Below are positions 1 to 11,300 of a stretch of 64,000 bases of DNA, piece by piece. The notes under the pieces were generated by a model. It was not told the origin of the DNA, searched no databases, and saw nothing but the letters and a program-made list of their open reading frames with translations. Source of the stretch: Rhodamnia argentea (lineage: Eukaryota > Streptophyta > Magnoliopsida > Myrtales > Myrtaceae). Position numbers and translations under genes: made by a program. Every line of letters starts with the position of its first letter. The stretch's first letter is position 1. The stretch is taken from contig NC_063151.1 in the NCBI RefSeq assembly GCF_020921035.1, forward strand, positions 32,494,934 to 32,558,933. Direction: 5' to 3'.

Positions 1-388
1 GAACTTGCTCATGAATTGCAAACTGAAACTGAGATACTTACAGAGGAAAAATACAAATATTTGAACTCCTTTCTTACTATTTAAGACAAGAGTTGTGACA
101 GAAGAATTGGATCGAAGAGAGAAGCATGAACTATCTAGCAGTCAATTCTTTAAAGTACTCGACCAAGTATTGTGGACATGGACAAATTTTTGCATTTCAT
201 CTTGCTACCTTATTGCAGTACCTGGTAAGGTAGTAGTCACATGAAACAGTTTTATGCATGTGCCAACTCTGGTCAGTGACATGAATTAACTTCCTGCATT
301 AGTTTCAATAATCAAATAAGCCGATGAAAGATTTATGGAGGCTTATAACTATTCATCTCATGAAAGATCTCTAGAGGCTTATAATTAG
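1..388. other. Intergenic DNA downstream of the RTM2-like gene
   Basis: I see no supported coding exon here. It is AT-rich and lies just 3' of the minus-strand gene that ends at 389, so the right part probably holds that gene's 3' UTR and polyadenylation signals. A short near-duplication involving the words 'catgaaagat' and 'aggcttataa' occurs near 323-390. Confidence 0.5.
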
Positions 389-1788
389 TCATCTCTTCGC
401 CCTAATCCAGTGAATAACAAGCACTATAAGAGAGACTAGCAATGCAGACCCAGCAACAACAGGAGCACATATCTTCTTGCCTTTCTTTGGCTTGCTCTCC
501 ACTGAGGCAGTGTTTTCACTGACATCGCTATGTTTGTCATCCTCGGGATCTTCGCTCTGAACCTCATTCTCTACGTCACTTGTTTCCTCTTGCCTAGGAC
601 TTTCACCTTCTGCGAGTTCAGAATCAAGATATGCATTTTGCGTTGTCTCCACCTTCCCCGGTTGTTGGTTATCTTCAGATTTTGTTAGCTGAGCCCCCAT
701 TGTAGTTTCCTCCTTTTGCAGTGGCCTTGGAACTGGACCTTCCATTTGTTGACTTGCTGATGATGTATGCAGTAACTCAGATTCTCGAGCAGCTTCTTCC
801 GCTTCTTCTTTCCTTTGTTGCTCAACTCCATCACGTGGATGCTTAATCTGACGCTCTTCAATAACTCCAGACTTTTGCTTTTCATTGTCAAATGCCATCT
901 GCTGATTAGAAATGGCGAGCCTCAATTGAGGTGCCACTTTTCCGGTTTCCTTAAGTTTCTCGGGAAATGCCTTTCCAAGGTTGTCTTTTTTAGCTATTCT
1001 ATCATCCGACATCTCTTCCCTTCCCTTTATCTGAGCTTCTTCAGTGTCTTCTTCAATTGGCTCTTTGTGTTTGGCTTTTGGAGCATCAGTAGCAGCAACT
1101 TGAGCTTCTAATTGACCCCCATTAACCCCTCCTTCCTTATCCTCTTCTAATTCTTTCATTTTCTTAGTTGCATTGTCCTTATGTTCCTCCTCAATTTCTT
1201 TGCGGTCCGTCTTTGTCGTACAACCTATATCATCCTCTAGTTCCTCAACTTCCTCAATTACATGCCCGGAAACTCCCTGAACCATTTTGGGCATGAAAAC
1301 TGTGAGAATCGCTCCGTCTTCATCGAACTTTGCCTTGATTTTATCCAAGACCACGCCTCCCGGAATTTTAAAAACCTTTTGAAACCCTCTCAATTCCACC
1401 TCCTTTTTGTACAAGATCCACCCGAGCATTACCTTCTCCTGCACAGCCTTATTTCCACTAATTGTTATGCGAGTTCCATCTTCATTTATTTTTATGTCAA
1501 TGCGCTCTTTTCTGTATCCTGCAAAAAATCTACTTTAAATCTTCCATCTAATAATTCATGAGAAATGAGATGAGTGGACAAAAAAATAAGATCAAATGCC
1601 AAATAAAAGATGATTAAAAGAACATGCCCAATAAAAGAACCTTTGAGATGGGCAGTGAGGATGAACATGTTATCGGTTTCTCTAGACAAGAAAACGATTC
1701 CGCCTCCACCCTTTGCAATGCAAAGATCAGCCGTGGAGCTGATATCATCTCGAGTTTGCGTGATCTTGAGTCCTAATTCTAGCTCCAT
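389..1788 (-). CDS. RTM2-like HSP20-domain membrane protein
   Basis: Two exons, 1788-1641 and 1518-389, join across a 122-bp GT-AG intron to give 425 residues. The start is the ATG at 1788, which opens MELELGLK. Residues about 32-105 form an alpha-crystallin/HSP20-like domain: the intron falls inside the strand that reads FILTAHLKG then YRKERIDIKI, followed by GTRITISG and a GFQKVFKIP segment. The middle is long, hydrophilic and rich in Glu, Lys and Gln. The last about 25 residues are a hydrophobic helix (SALLVSLIVLVIHWI) with a basic tail, a tail-anchor type membrane segment. This layout matches the plant RESTRICTED TEV MOVEMENT 2 group, which in Arabidopsis limits long-distance movement of potyviruses in phloem. 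Most family members are untested, so an antiviral role here is only inference. An HSP20 chaperone without membrane role is less likely because of the tail anchor. Confidence 0.85.
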
Positions 1789-2457
1789 AACTTTGTTTCT
1801 GAGGAAGGTTAGATCGGCCCCAAAGAATAGACAGCAGGGCAAGGGGCACTTTAAAAGAAGGAAGCATCGCAAGCGTTGGTGTTGCAACAGAGGAAAGGAC
1901 CTATTCGTTGCTTCTTGATAAAACTTTCTGGGATTCAGGCAAAGAACCTTTGAGTTGGATTTTTTGTGGCATTCACACTCAATTTCTTTGTACAAAAGCA
2001 GATGGCTTTCTGTCTAGCGACAGAGACAAGATGGGGCCGTATCAGGAAAGCTGGACTTCCATAATAGAAAGCAAAATTGGGGGTCGTCCTCACAGACTAC
2101 ATTCAAATCTTTACAGACCTTTCATATAATCGAATTTGAATCTAACGGATTATATCTTCACAACTGTCTCTCCAGACCAAATAGAACTCATGAAAATCTA
2201 GTACTTATCTAAACTCTAATGCCCGCTACTTTGAAATTTTCTAGCAGACTGCATGTAGCTACCGTCTCTCTCTCTCTCTCATATATATAATGCTACCTTT
2301 GTCTTGGAGAAAATCCTTTCTCTTTGATGGGCAAAGCCACTGCCAATGCCACTGCCACAGCAGCCAATTCGAAAATAATTATATGGATGCTTCATTTCCA
2401 CCCTTCCCACGGCAGAGAAGGTTGAATCTCCCATCTGGCACTTTTAAGCACGACGTT
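1789..2457. other. Intergenic region upstream of RTM2-like gene and 3' of bZIP gene
   Basis: No exon can be supported. It should hold the promoter and 5' leader of the RTM2-like gene and the 3' UTR of the bZIP gene. A CT microsatellite followed by an AT run lies at about 2265-2290. Confidence 0.5.
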
Positions 2458-5107
2458 TTACCACTGCAATGATTGAACTCTCCTTAAAACCCGAGCTGTT
2501 TTCGGCTTCTCCACAATGGGAACCACTTTCTCCATGAGCTGCAAGGATAGACGATGTTAAATAGAAAACCTACTCATTGCAAATAGGCGAACCAATTTAG
2601 AAGAAAACAAAATTGGCATAGTGAATCAGTACGATGTGTTTAGTGGCCAAAACAAAAGGGAATCAATACAAATATATTTGGTGAAAATATGTCGGACTCA
2701 GAATAGATATGATCCTCAGGTCAGGTAAACTACAGTAAGGCCAAATATAAGTAACTGTCCTGCGCCTACATCATTTTTCTGTTTCAATATGAGGGCAAAA
2801 AGAAAGCTCTTTTTGTTATAATCAGTTCGAAAGACTCAGAAAGCTGCCGAGACTATAAAGAGCCTAGCATGACTCTTGTTCATAGCAATATTCCAGACAA
2901 GTGCATCAGCCATTCAAATGAGAACCGTTCGCACTGGAACTCCAAAGCAGAACAACCCCAACGTTCATAAATGGAAAAAAAAAAATTCCAGAGAAATGTT
3001 AGGCATAGCAGCTATTGCTCACTTCGTTCTGGATTTTTTCGCAAACAAGTGTCCCTGAGAACTACTGGCATTTCCAATCTCTCGTATAATGTGCAACCAG
3101 TGCATTGGACATGAAAATGCTTCTTTAGCAAGTATGGTCAAGACAATTTCTTTATCTCATATTATCATGTTTTTATTTCAGGTCAAGTGACTGGATTACT
3201 TAACAGTGAAGAGCCCTCCCATTTGTCAAAAACCCCTCCCAAAAGGGTGAAGGCAAATATCATCCCGCATCCTCCATAACTACAACTGAGGACTTGTTGG
3301 CTAAGCTAGCTGACAGCTTCGGCTGTAATTAGCAAAACAAACCTTTCACCAAAAACTGATCCACATTGCCCTCTCCATGTAAATTCTACACAACACTGTC
3401 ATGTAAGGGGACAACAACTTTCAACATGAAAAAGATCATCTCAACAACGTTAAAGAGAAAAGAATGTGCTATCCCTTTCAAGAACTTCAGCCAAGTAAAG
3501 ATGCCAAAATATTAAGTTGGTAACCAAATCTACTTCACCTCTTACACTTCTCCAAATTAGTTTAATATCTAGCATGGGTTAACATGAGAGCAATAGAGCG
3601 AAGGATTCCAATATTAATTCCGAAGGCAAACTTCAAGCAATGACAAGAAAAATAGATAAAAATCGCACCTGCCTGAACCTTTCTTTAGTCCTCTCAGCCT
3701 GCAGATAAAGAAACAATTGCGTTATAAATGCAAGACAGCATTAACAATTAAGAGAGGCAAATTTTTTTCTCAAGGGGAGAAAGGGCGTTGACATAAGAAG
3801 ACTGAAAGATGCGATGCATGCAATATGTATCAATGTAACCACGTACATTATTGTATGCATGGAAATATGAACATAAACATGCATTTGTCTTGACAAGTCA
3901 CCTCCCTTTTCCACAACATTTTAGTTTATTTCAGTTCTGTCTTTTGAAATCCATGACAACCCATTTATATAGATGCTTCCTTTATCCAAGAAGGAAGACC
4001 GAGAACCTTTTTGAGATTTGCCAGAATTACGAAGAAAAAAAAAACACTTGAGGAAGTGATCCTAGCAACAAAATCCTTAAGAGACTAATGTTCTGTATAA
4101 CTACGATTAACTGAAATAGGGGAAGAACTATTACATCAAAGAACATTCTAGAAACTTTAGCATACTCTGTGTTTTGAGATATTCGATCATTCAGGATCAA
4201 TGCACATCATCATCCTCAAAAGAAAATAGAAGGGATCGTAGATAAGTGTACCTTCTCTTTCAATAGCTGCTCATTCTCTTCTTCGAGTCGCACAGCCAAG
4301 GACTCCAGTTCCACTTGGTATGCCTGTAAAAGAGAAATTCATACCAAAGAAGAAAGAACAAATAAGAAACGAAACCCCAACCACAATGCACAAGCCAAAG
4401 CTCAAAGCCAAAACCAAAACCAAAACCAAAACCAAAACCAAAACCATCACCTGCTTCCTCTCCCTAGACCTCGCCGCGGACTCTCTGTTCTTGATCATCC
4501 TCCTCTGCCTCTGCTGCGCCGCCTTATCCAGCGGCTCCAGCACACACGCCCCTCTCTTCCCTCTTCTTACCCCGATCAAATCCACTCCATTCCCAAACCC
4601 TACGATAGACCCTTCCACTGTCTCTATCGTGCTCGGGGCCATCGCATCGACCGCGAACGCCCCGCTGCCCATGCTGCCCATCCTCTCGGCGGGGTTCACC
4701 TTCACCTTCACCTCCACGTCCTCCTCCTCCTCCTCCTCCTCCACGCCCACGGAAGCGCCCGCCTTGACCAGGAAATCCTCCAGAGTCATCATCTCGTCGG
4801 GCATTTCCTCCTTGCACTCCCTCCTCTGGCCAGCGACGATCTCTCGCCACACGTCGTCGACGGTCCTGGCGGCAAGGGGCGCGGGGGGTTCAGCGGGGGC
4901 GACGGAGGCATCGAGGAGGGTCGACTCGGAGGACGGGGCGGAGGCGTTGCGGGCGGTCATGGCAGAGCTGCCGTTAGCGATGCTGTTGGCGCGGTCGATC
5001 CTGGTCAACAAATCGGAGGTGGAGACGGGGTTCGCGAGAGAGGAGGAGGAGGAGGAGAGAGAGAGTCGACGAGACGGATCCGATTCTCTCGACTTGGAAG
5101 ACGCCAT
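2458..5107 (-). CDS. Group A bZIP transcription factor, GBF4/ABI5-like
   Basis: Four exons, 5107-4451, 4323-4252, 3698-3669 and 2538-2458, give 279 residues with every intron in phase 0. The N-terminal half is Ser/Ala-rich and has conserved group A segments: a TVDDVWREIVAG block and an MTLEDFLVKAG block, which contain the kinase-site regions known in ABI5/ABF proteins. The basic region reads NRESAARSRERKQ, the N-x7-R bZIP signature, and is cut by intron 1 right after RKQ. Exon 2 (AYQVELESLAVRLEEENEQL) carries the leucine zipper, exon 3 adds only ten residues, and exon 4 ends in VLRRVQSLQW. Such factors bind G-box/ABRE (ACGT core) DNA in the nucleus and act in abscisic acid and seed or stress responses; that role is family knowledge. 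The length and the short C-terminal tail fit the GBF4 branch better than ABF1-4. Exon 1 is much more GC-rich than its surroundings. Confidence 0.93.
4408..4445. repeat. (CCAAAA)6 hexanucleotide repeat in bZIP intron 1
   Basis: About six copies of the hexamer CCAAAA lie inside bZIP intron 1, only a few bases from its 5' splice site. On the transcribed strand it reads as GGTTTT repeats, so it could vary in length between individuals. Confidence 0.8.
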
Positions 5108-8100
5108 CGCCGCCGCCTCCTTCTACGACGCCATTTTCTCGATCGCGGGAGCGAAGTCTCGGGAGCTTCCCTCTCTTTCTCTCTTCTCGAGGGTTTTAGG
5201 GTTCCGGGGAGGATTTCTGGGGATCGTAGTGTGTTTTGTGTGTTGGGATCGGAGAGAAAAGCTGGAGGGCGTGTGGTTGTGATTGTGGTGCAAGAACTGA
5301 AAAGGGCGAAGACCGGGGGTAGTTTCCGGCTGTCACCTGCCGCGCTGCGCCCCACAGTGCGGCCGTACTGTCAGTGCGGCGGCCACCCTCCGGCGACTGG
5401 CCCATCTAAGGATCCGACGGCTAAAAAATTGCAAAATCAATTTGAATAAACATATCATCTGACGTGAAAATTTTAAACAAGCGATTGAAATTGAGCCGCC
5501 TTCTAGAAAATAAAAATAGCTCAAGGTAATTATTATCTCAAATAAGAATTTGAAACAGTCAAGAACTGAAATTCATCACTTGCTGTTCAAATGTTCGACA
5601 TCTATTTTTATGGCCGATTTAGCAATTGCAATTTTTGTTCGAAATTTGCAGCCGAGTAAAAAATAACGCATTCCTTAAAAGCACAAATCCCGATCTAATT
5701 GATTGAGCACATGATTGTTTAGATAATTCAGGAAAAAAATTGATTTTAAAGGAATTTCAGCCGATAATCGAATATGATTTTCTTAAGAAAAATTTTCACC
5801 TACGGAAAAACCGAACGCTAACACAAGTTGATTAAGAATTCCATGCTCTAAGAAAAACATTTATCTTATGAAGTTGTCGACATTCTAGAAAAAAAATAAA
5901 AATGAATGATTCGCGTTGCATCTACAAAGAAAACATCACGTCACGAACGTGCATGAAGCACCTCGAGGCTCGAGCACATTTGATTGGGCTTTGACCGCCT
6001 TGAATCCGACAAATCATGGATTGACTAGTGGTTTCAATCTGCCAACTCAGCAACCGCTGCATAGGCCCACGTCATTACATCACAGTCGGATTTTTTTATA
6101 ATTGTATTCTAAAATTTGTTAAATAAATGCAATCTAGTCTTTTTGTTAATTCCATTCAACTTGACTAATGAAAAATGCTGAGATTATTTCCTTAAAATAT
6201 TTTCTCTCTTTTACATAGTGATAACAAAGCTAAATTATGAACATAAGGCCAAAACGACGTCGTTTTGATCTAAATATGATAAACACTATGTAACTTTATT
6301 GTATTGGGAAAAAATATTATAGGGACCTCCCCTTTTCGGGAGATTATTTCAGAGAAGTCGTTTTGGCCTAAATATGATTTTTACTACAAATATTATCTAA
6401 AATAAATTCAAAAAATAAGTTAAATGTAAAAAAAAAAGAAGTAAAAAATAAAGAAGCTAGGCCCTCGTTGTCGCCCCCCACCATTTTCTGGGTAAGGCTG
6501 GTGAGGGTGGGGGATGACCAACGGAAATCGAAGCCAGACACCCTCGCTAACTTCGGGCGAGGGCCTACAAGCCCCCTCCCTTAGATCGGGTGAGGGTCGC
6601 TGCCCCTTGCCCAAACTTGGCCAAGAGTAGCCTTAGGCGATCGATCCTCGCCAATCCTCACTGCCGGTCGGCGAGGGTTGCCAATGCCTGGCCGGGCCTC
6701 GACGACCCTCACCAGCCATCCCCCACCCTTACTCTATAGTGGGGTTCCTCACCTCTTGGTTTCTCCCCTTTTCTATTTCGATTTAAATAAAAACTGTATC
6801 AAAAATCAATTTTGGAAATAAATGATTTAGTTTTAGCCATATCATCGTCACGTAGGATAAAGAAAACAATTAAAAAAAATCATGCCAACATTTTTTACTA
6901 GCCAAATTGGATGGACTTAACGAAATGATCTTATAGAACCGATTTGACAAATTTTAAGACTGGAGTGCACTTTTTACAAATTTCAGTAATTACTTATATT
7001 TTCGTGACAAGTTTTTCAATATCAAATTAAATGAAATATCGGATATTAATGGGGGAAAATCAGTAGACAATGTATTCCAAAAAGACAAGGGACGAATCTT
7101 ATCAAGAAAGTAATTAATCTCTTCTCGGAGAAGTCTTCCGTGTCTTGATATCCAAAGCAGGAAGCCGCAATTTCATCAAACGATCTATTGGGTGAAGGAA
7201 CAAAATTTGAAAACGCTCGAGAGAAACAAAAACAAAGAAATTAAGACGGGTTCCTCCCGCCCCAATCGGCAATCGGATCCTGGTGGAACTATTTGTCTCG
7301 CTGGTGGTCTCTGATTGTTTCGAATTTGGACTTCTAACATCATGCGTCGCTCCGGGTCCACTAAGCTTTACTGTAAAAAGCTTTCAGCTTTATGGCAAAA
7401 TCTGTCCGGAAAGAGGATAAGAAAAGGTTTTTAGGCAAAAATCTGTTATTTTATTCAGTAATAAGTGATTACGACCTTTGACAATTCTTCGTTTCTCAGG
7501 TTTCAATGATGGCGTTAGCTGCTCGGACACACTGAAAGTTTCTTGGACATATGTCCATGATTGAGATGGCCGCATGAAACTTCCCAAGTTCCCACTGTTC
7601 TTCTCCGCCTTGCTCCTTTTTAAAGTTTTTCTTTCCCCCTAATGGTCAAAGAAAATCTTGCTTCCTGAGAGTTTTCAGTTGCTTAAGTGGTGATTGCTGA
7701 AGAAGTGATTGAATTGTTTGCTCCATTCCTGTGATTTTTTTTTTTCCTCGGAAGAGGCTGTGTTGGATGAGCTTTTCTGGGTCTACTCAAGGAGCTCAAT
7801 TGCTTCCATATGCAGAAGCAAAAAGTCATTTTTTCACCCCAGTTGGTGATTCTCGTGTCGTGGTCTGATCTTCCGAAGTTTCACCTTGGTTCAGTTCAGA
7901 TTCCAACGAACGGCATCGTTTGCTTCACCAGACGTTCTACGCATACGAGTGATTGACCGGTTGGTCTGTTCGTTCTTTTGGTCAACCACAGTCAATTGCT
8001 GTTGCTTACAAACATAGAGTTCCAAGAGTGTTTCTGCTTTTTTGGAATCTGACGTCCGACGAAGTTGAGCCTCTTAAGTTTCCGGAGTTGTAGGATCTCT

Positions 8101-8389
8101 TTTTTACCTTTTTTTTCTTTAGCACTGTAGAAACTGCTGAGAAGAAGCTGAAGCGACAAGTTTCGGCACTTGCTCTGGGTTATGGTGTCAACTGGGTCTA
8201 TGTGCTTGTTTGGGTTGATTTGAAGATTCACGTCGTGAAATCTTTTTCTTGTGTATCCCAATCGCGGGTCTTGTCCCTTTTTTTCCTGCTTTAATGGAAC
8301 CATTCGCATTTCGGGAAGTTGGACTGTCTCAGAAATAACTGGAGTTTTGGTGCACTCAGAGTTCTCTGTGTTGAAATTGAATTTGTGAT
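5108..8389. other. Intergenic region between divergent bZIP and UGT80B1 genes
   Basis: This holds the two divergent promoters. Near the bZIP start (5110-5400) the DNA is GC-rich with CG-rich words and probably contains the bZIP 5' leader. About 5400-6080 is AT-rich with no recognised feature. A small inverted-repeat transposon occupies about 6085-7015. From about 7250 to 8389 the DNA is moderately T-rich and probably includes the UGT80B1 promoter and 5' leader. No ORF here looks coding. Confidence 0.5.
6085..7015. mobile_element. Non-autonomous inverted-repeat DNA transposon, copy A
   Basis: The ends are long imperfect inverted repeats. The left side has 'aattccattcaacttgact' and 'aatgaaaaatgctgag'; the right side carries their reverse complements (agccaaattggatgg, then aacgaaatgatcttatag). 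An inner pair of marks, 'aaaacgacgtcgttttg' on the left and the 'agccatatcatcgtcac' block on the right, is also shared with two other copies in this window. The centre (about 6460-6750) is a GC-rich insert of gcgagggt-type words unlike the AT-rich arms. No transposase is encoded. The layout resembles MULE-type or foldback MITEs; I cannot see a clear target site duplication, so the outer edges are approximate. Confidence 0.65.
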
Positions 8390-11300
8390 ATGGGGAGTAA
8401 TGGGGTGGATCACTCGCTTGAAGAATCAGATGAGGGAATTATTGGCAGCGGCAAGGAAGTGATCACGGATTTGCTGCAATTAGGTGGTAGTGATGAGTCC
8501 GAGGCATTTCAAGATGCTGGCTCTTCTATCGAGCAAGAAGACGGGAAGATTGGTTCTGAGAGGTCATCATCAGTTTTGGAGATTTCTCGATCAGGAGAAT
8601 CCAACGCCAATTCTTCAGCTCAAAGAAGTAAGCATATGTTTTGCAAGCTTTAGCTTAATATAATGCAGTGTTTTGCATGACTGAGCAATAGCAGGAATGT
8701 GGACATTATAGTTGTTAAATAGAAGAAACTGAGGGGAAAAATGGTAAAGACTACAGCAGGAACACGCTCAGTAAAGGAGCTGATCCTACTACGTCAGGAA
8801 TATTGACTACAAGCCATTAGGCTTTGTTTCGGTGGTCTTACCAAATGTGTTCAGTCGTTAAATTATTATCCGTGAAAGTATGCGAGTTGAAGTTGACTTT
8901 TAAATAGAGCATATATATGATTGATCGAGGATTTTGGCATCATGTTGTTCTTTTCATTTCTGATGACACTTTTGTTACAACTACGATTTCAATCGTTGTC
9001 TCTCTGCATTTGTGGAGCGGTTGTAGAACTCTACAAATACCAGCAGTATCCTTCTGTTCTAATTCCTGCAATGTGTTTTTCATTGTGAGTTTATCAAGCC
9101 TGTGGTGAAAGTGCCTCGACTTGCCGAAAGTGAAGAGAAAAAACGATAACCCTGCATAGTCAATTCTGCCATTTGAGTCTGTTGAGGAACATGATAAAAA
9201 GAAAGGCAGGAAAAAGTAGCTCCTTGGTATCCAGAACATCCAGAATAGGAAATTCTAGGGCCTCTATTTTGAGACTAACTTTTCTCACTTGCTAGAGTGT
9301 TCACCATATTATTAACACTATGTATTTATGCTATGTTGTTTACCCAAGGATTCATGTAGAACAATCCCAAATTCTGTGAATATAGAGAAGAACGTCTTAT
9401 TCAGCAATGTTCTCTAACTGTAATCAATTTTGGAAATTACCAGAAGCATCTTCATGAAATAGTTTGGTTCCTTGTCAATATGCTCATATATTTGAGTGTA
9501 GATATCCAATTATCCTCTTAGCAGATCGAATAGAAAATTTAATGTGCTTCATCTATATCTGTTTTCATTTGGCCTTTGCTTATTCCATGTTTGCTGTCCC
9601 AGGTTTGGATCATTGCATCAGTGCTCCTAGCGTACATCGCAGAAATATTCAATATGATAGTCAGGATATTACATTTTACAGATCCATGACAGAGAGAAAG
9701 GAAACTTCAAGGCACAATTTGTTTGACAGGCTGTCAGAACGTGAAAAGGTGCGTATGATAAGCACATGTTTTGGGCTTTTGAGTATCTTGTGATTATTGG
9801 CTAGTTGAACTTGAAGGGAATTATGTGACTTCTTTACTCTTATCTTTCCAAGCTATATGGTTGTTTAGAAGCTTCGTGGAAATCCTAGACATATCATACA
9901 TTAATGTATGCATAAAAAATTCTTTACTATTGCAATGCCTGATAAGCAATATTTGACGGTGCTTTGTATGTGATTCTTCACTTCACTAATGACTCTCTCT
10001 CCTGTACTTGTTTCAGAAAAAGCTCATTATTGAGCTAGTCAAAATTCAAAATGATGGCACGGTGGAAGTTGATTTGACCAAGAATGACAGTATGGCTTCA
10101 GAATTGCTGGAGCTCCATTCTGTTGAATCAGCACCTCTCAGTGTCGATGATTCTATCCTGGACTCAAACAAATCGGTTCCAAGGTTGAAAATTACCATGC
10201 TTATTGTTGGAACAAGAGGAGATGTGCAGCCTTTCTTGGCTATGGCCAAGAGACTTCAGGCAAGTTTAAGAGTCTGTCTTATTGGGATGCCTGCTAAATT
10301 TGTACTTGTCATTTCCCTAAATATCAAAGGCTACCAATAATATATTATCTTAGTACGGCACTATCAGATGAAAACTCTTGTTTGTCAGTCCATCTTGTAA
10401 AATTCATAGAGTATGCCTTCTCTATCTTGTCAAACTGAGTAGTAGTGTTGGAAAGAATAGATTCGTCTTCTCTAATTAGGAGTGCCTGCTGAATGCAGAC
10501 TCTTAAGTTAGAACCATTAAAATAGGACTTATCTTGGCTTCTCAGGGGTTTTATTAGTAGGTGATGAAATTGGATTATAAATCAATAATGTGCTACCGCT
10601 TCTGCTACATCAGATAAATTATTCTCTGGTTTCAAGCAATTGGTCATTTCTGAAGGTTCCAATGAAAATTCAGGGAAATCTTTTTGTTCTATCTGTAAGT
10701 CACATTTAAGCCCTTATTTTTTCTTCAACATAGAATCATGAGGAAGGATGATACTTAGATGTCTGTGGTTCCAGGGGTCGCCTGCTCTATGCCCTTGGGT
10801 TACTTCACTAAATGTTACTGAAGCTATGTGCTCTGAAATCACTACTATGGAGATAAACAAATGTTCCTTGGCTTACATGAATTTTAGTATTCTAGAAATG
10901 ATTACATTGAGCTGAGTTTTGCCTTCTTTTTTTTTCCTTGGGCCTTGCTTCCAGGAATTTGGTCATTATGTCAGGCTGGCTACTCATGCCAACTTCAAGA
11001 GTTTTGTGAGGTCAGCTGGCGTAGACTTCTATCCTTTGGGTGGTGATCCTCGAGTTTTAGCAGGATGTAAGGTCCTTATCTCCTCTTGAATTGAATGATA
11101 TGTTGGTTATGTTGTCTTAAGCTTCAGTTTTCTGGTCTAGTTTCTAGCGTCTTTCTTTTGACAAATTCAAGTTGCCTGGTGCTCATGTGTTATTTGTAGA
11201 TATGGCCAGAAATAAAGGTTTCATCCCATCTGGGCCCGGAGAAATATCTATTCAGAGAAAACAGCTGAAGGCTATAATTGAATCTCTTCTTCCAGCCTGC

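Noticed and set aside
4320-5282. 320-residue plus-strand frame opposite the bZIP exon 1
   Set aside because: Low-complexity Ser/Leu/Thr content caused by GC-rich antisense sequence; no similarity to any family I know, while the minus frame encodes a full bZIP.
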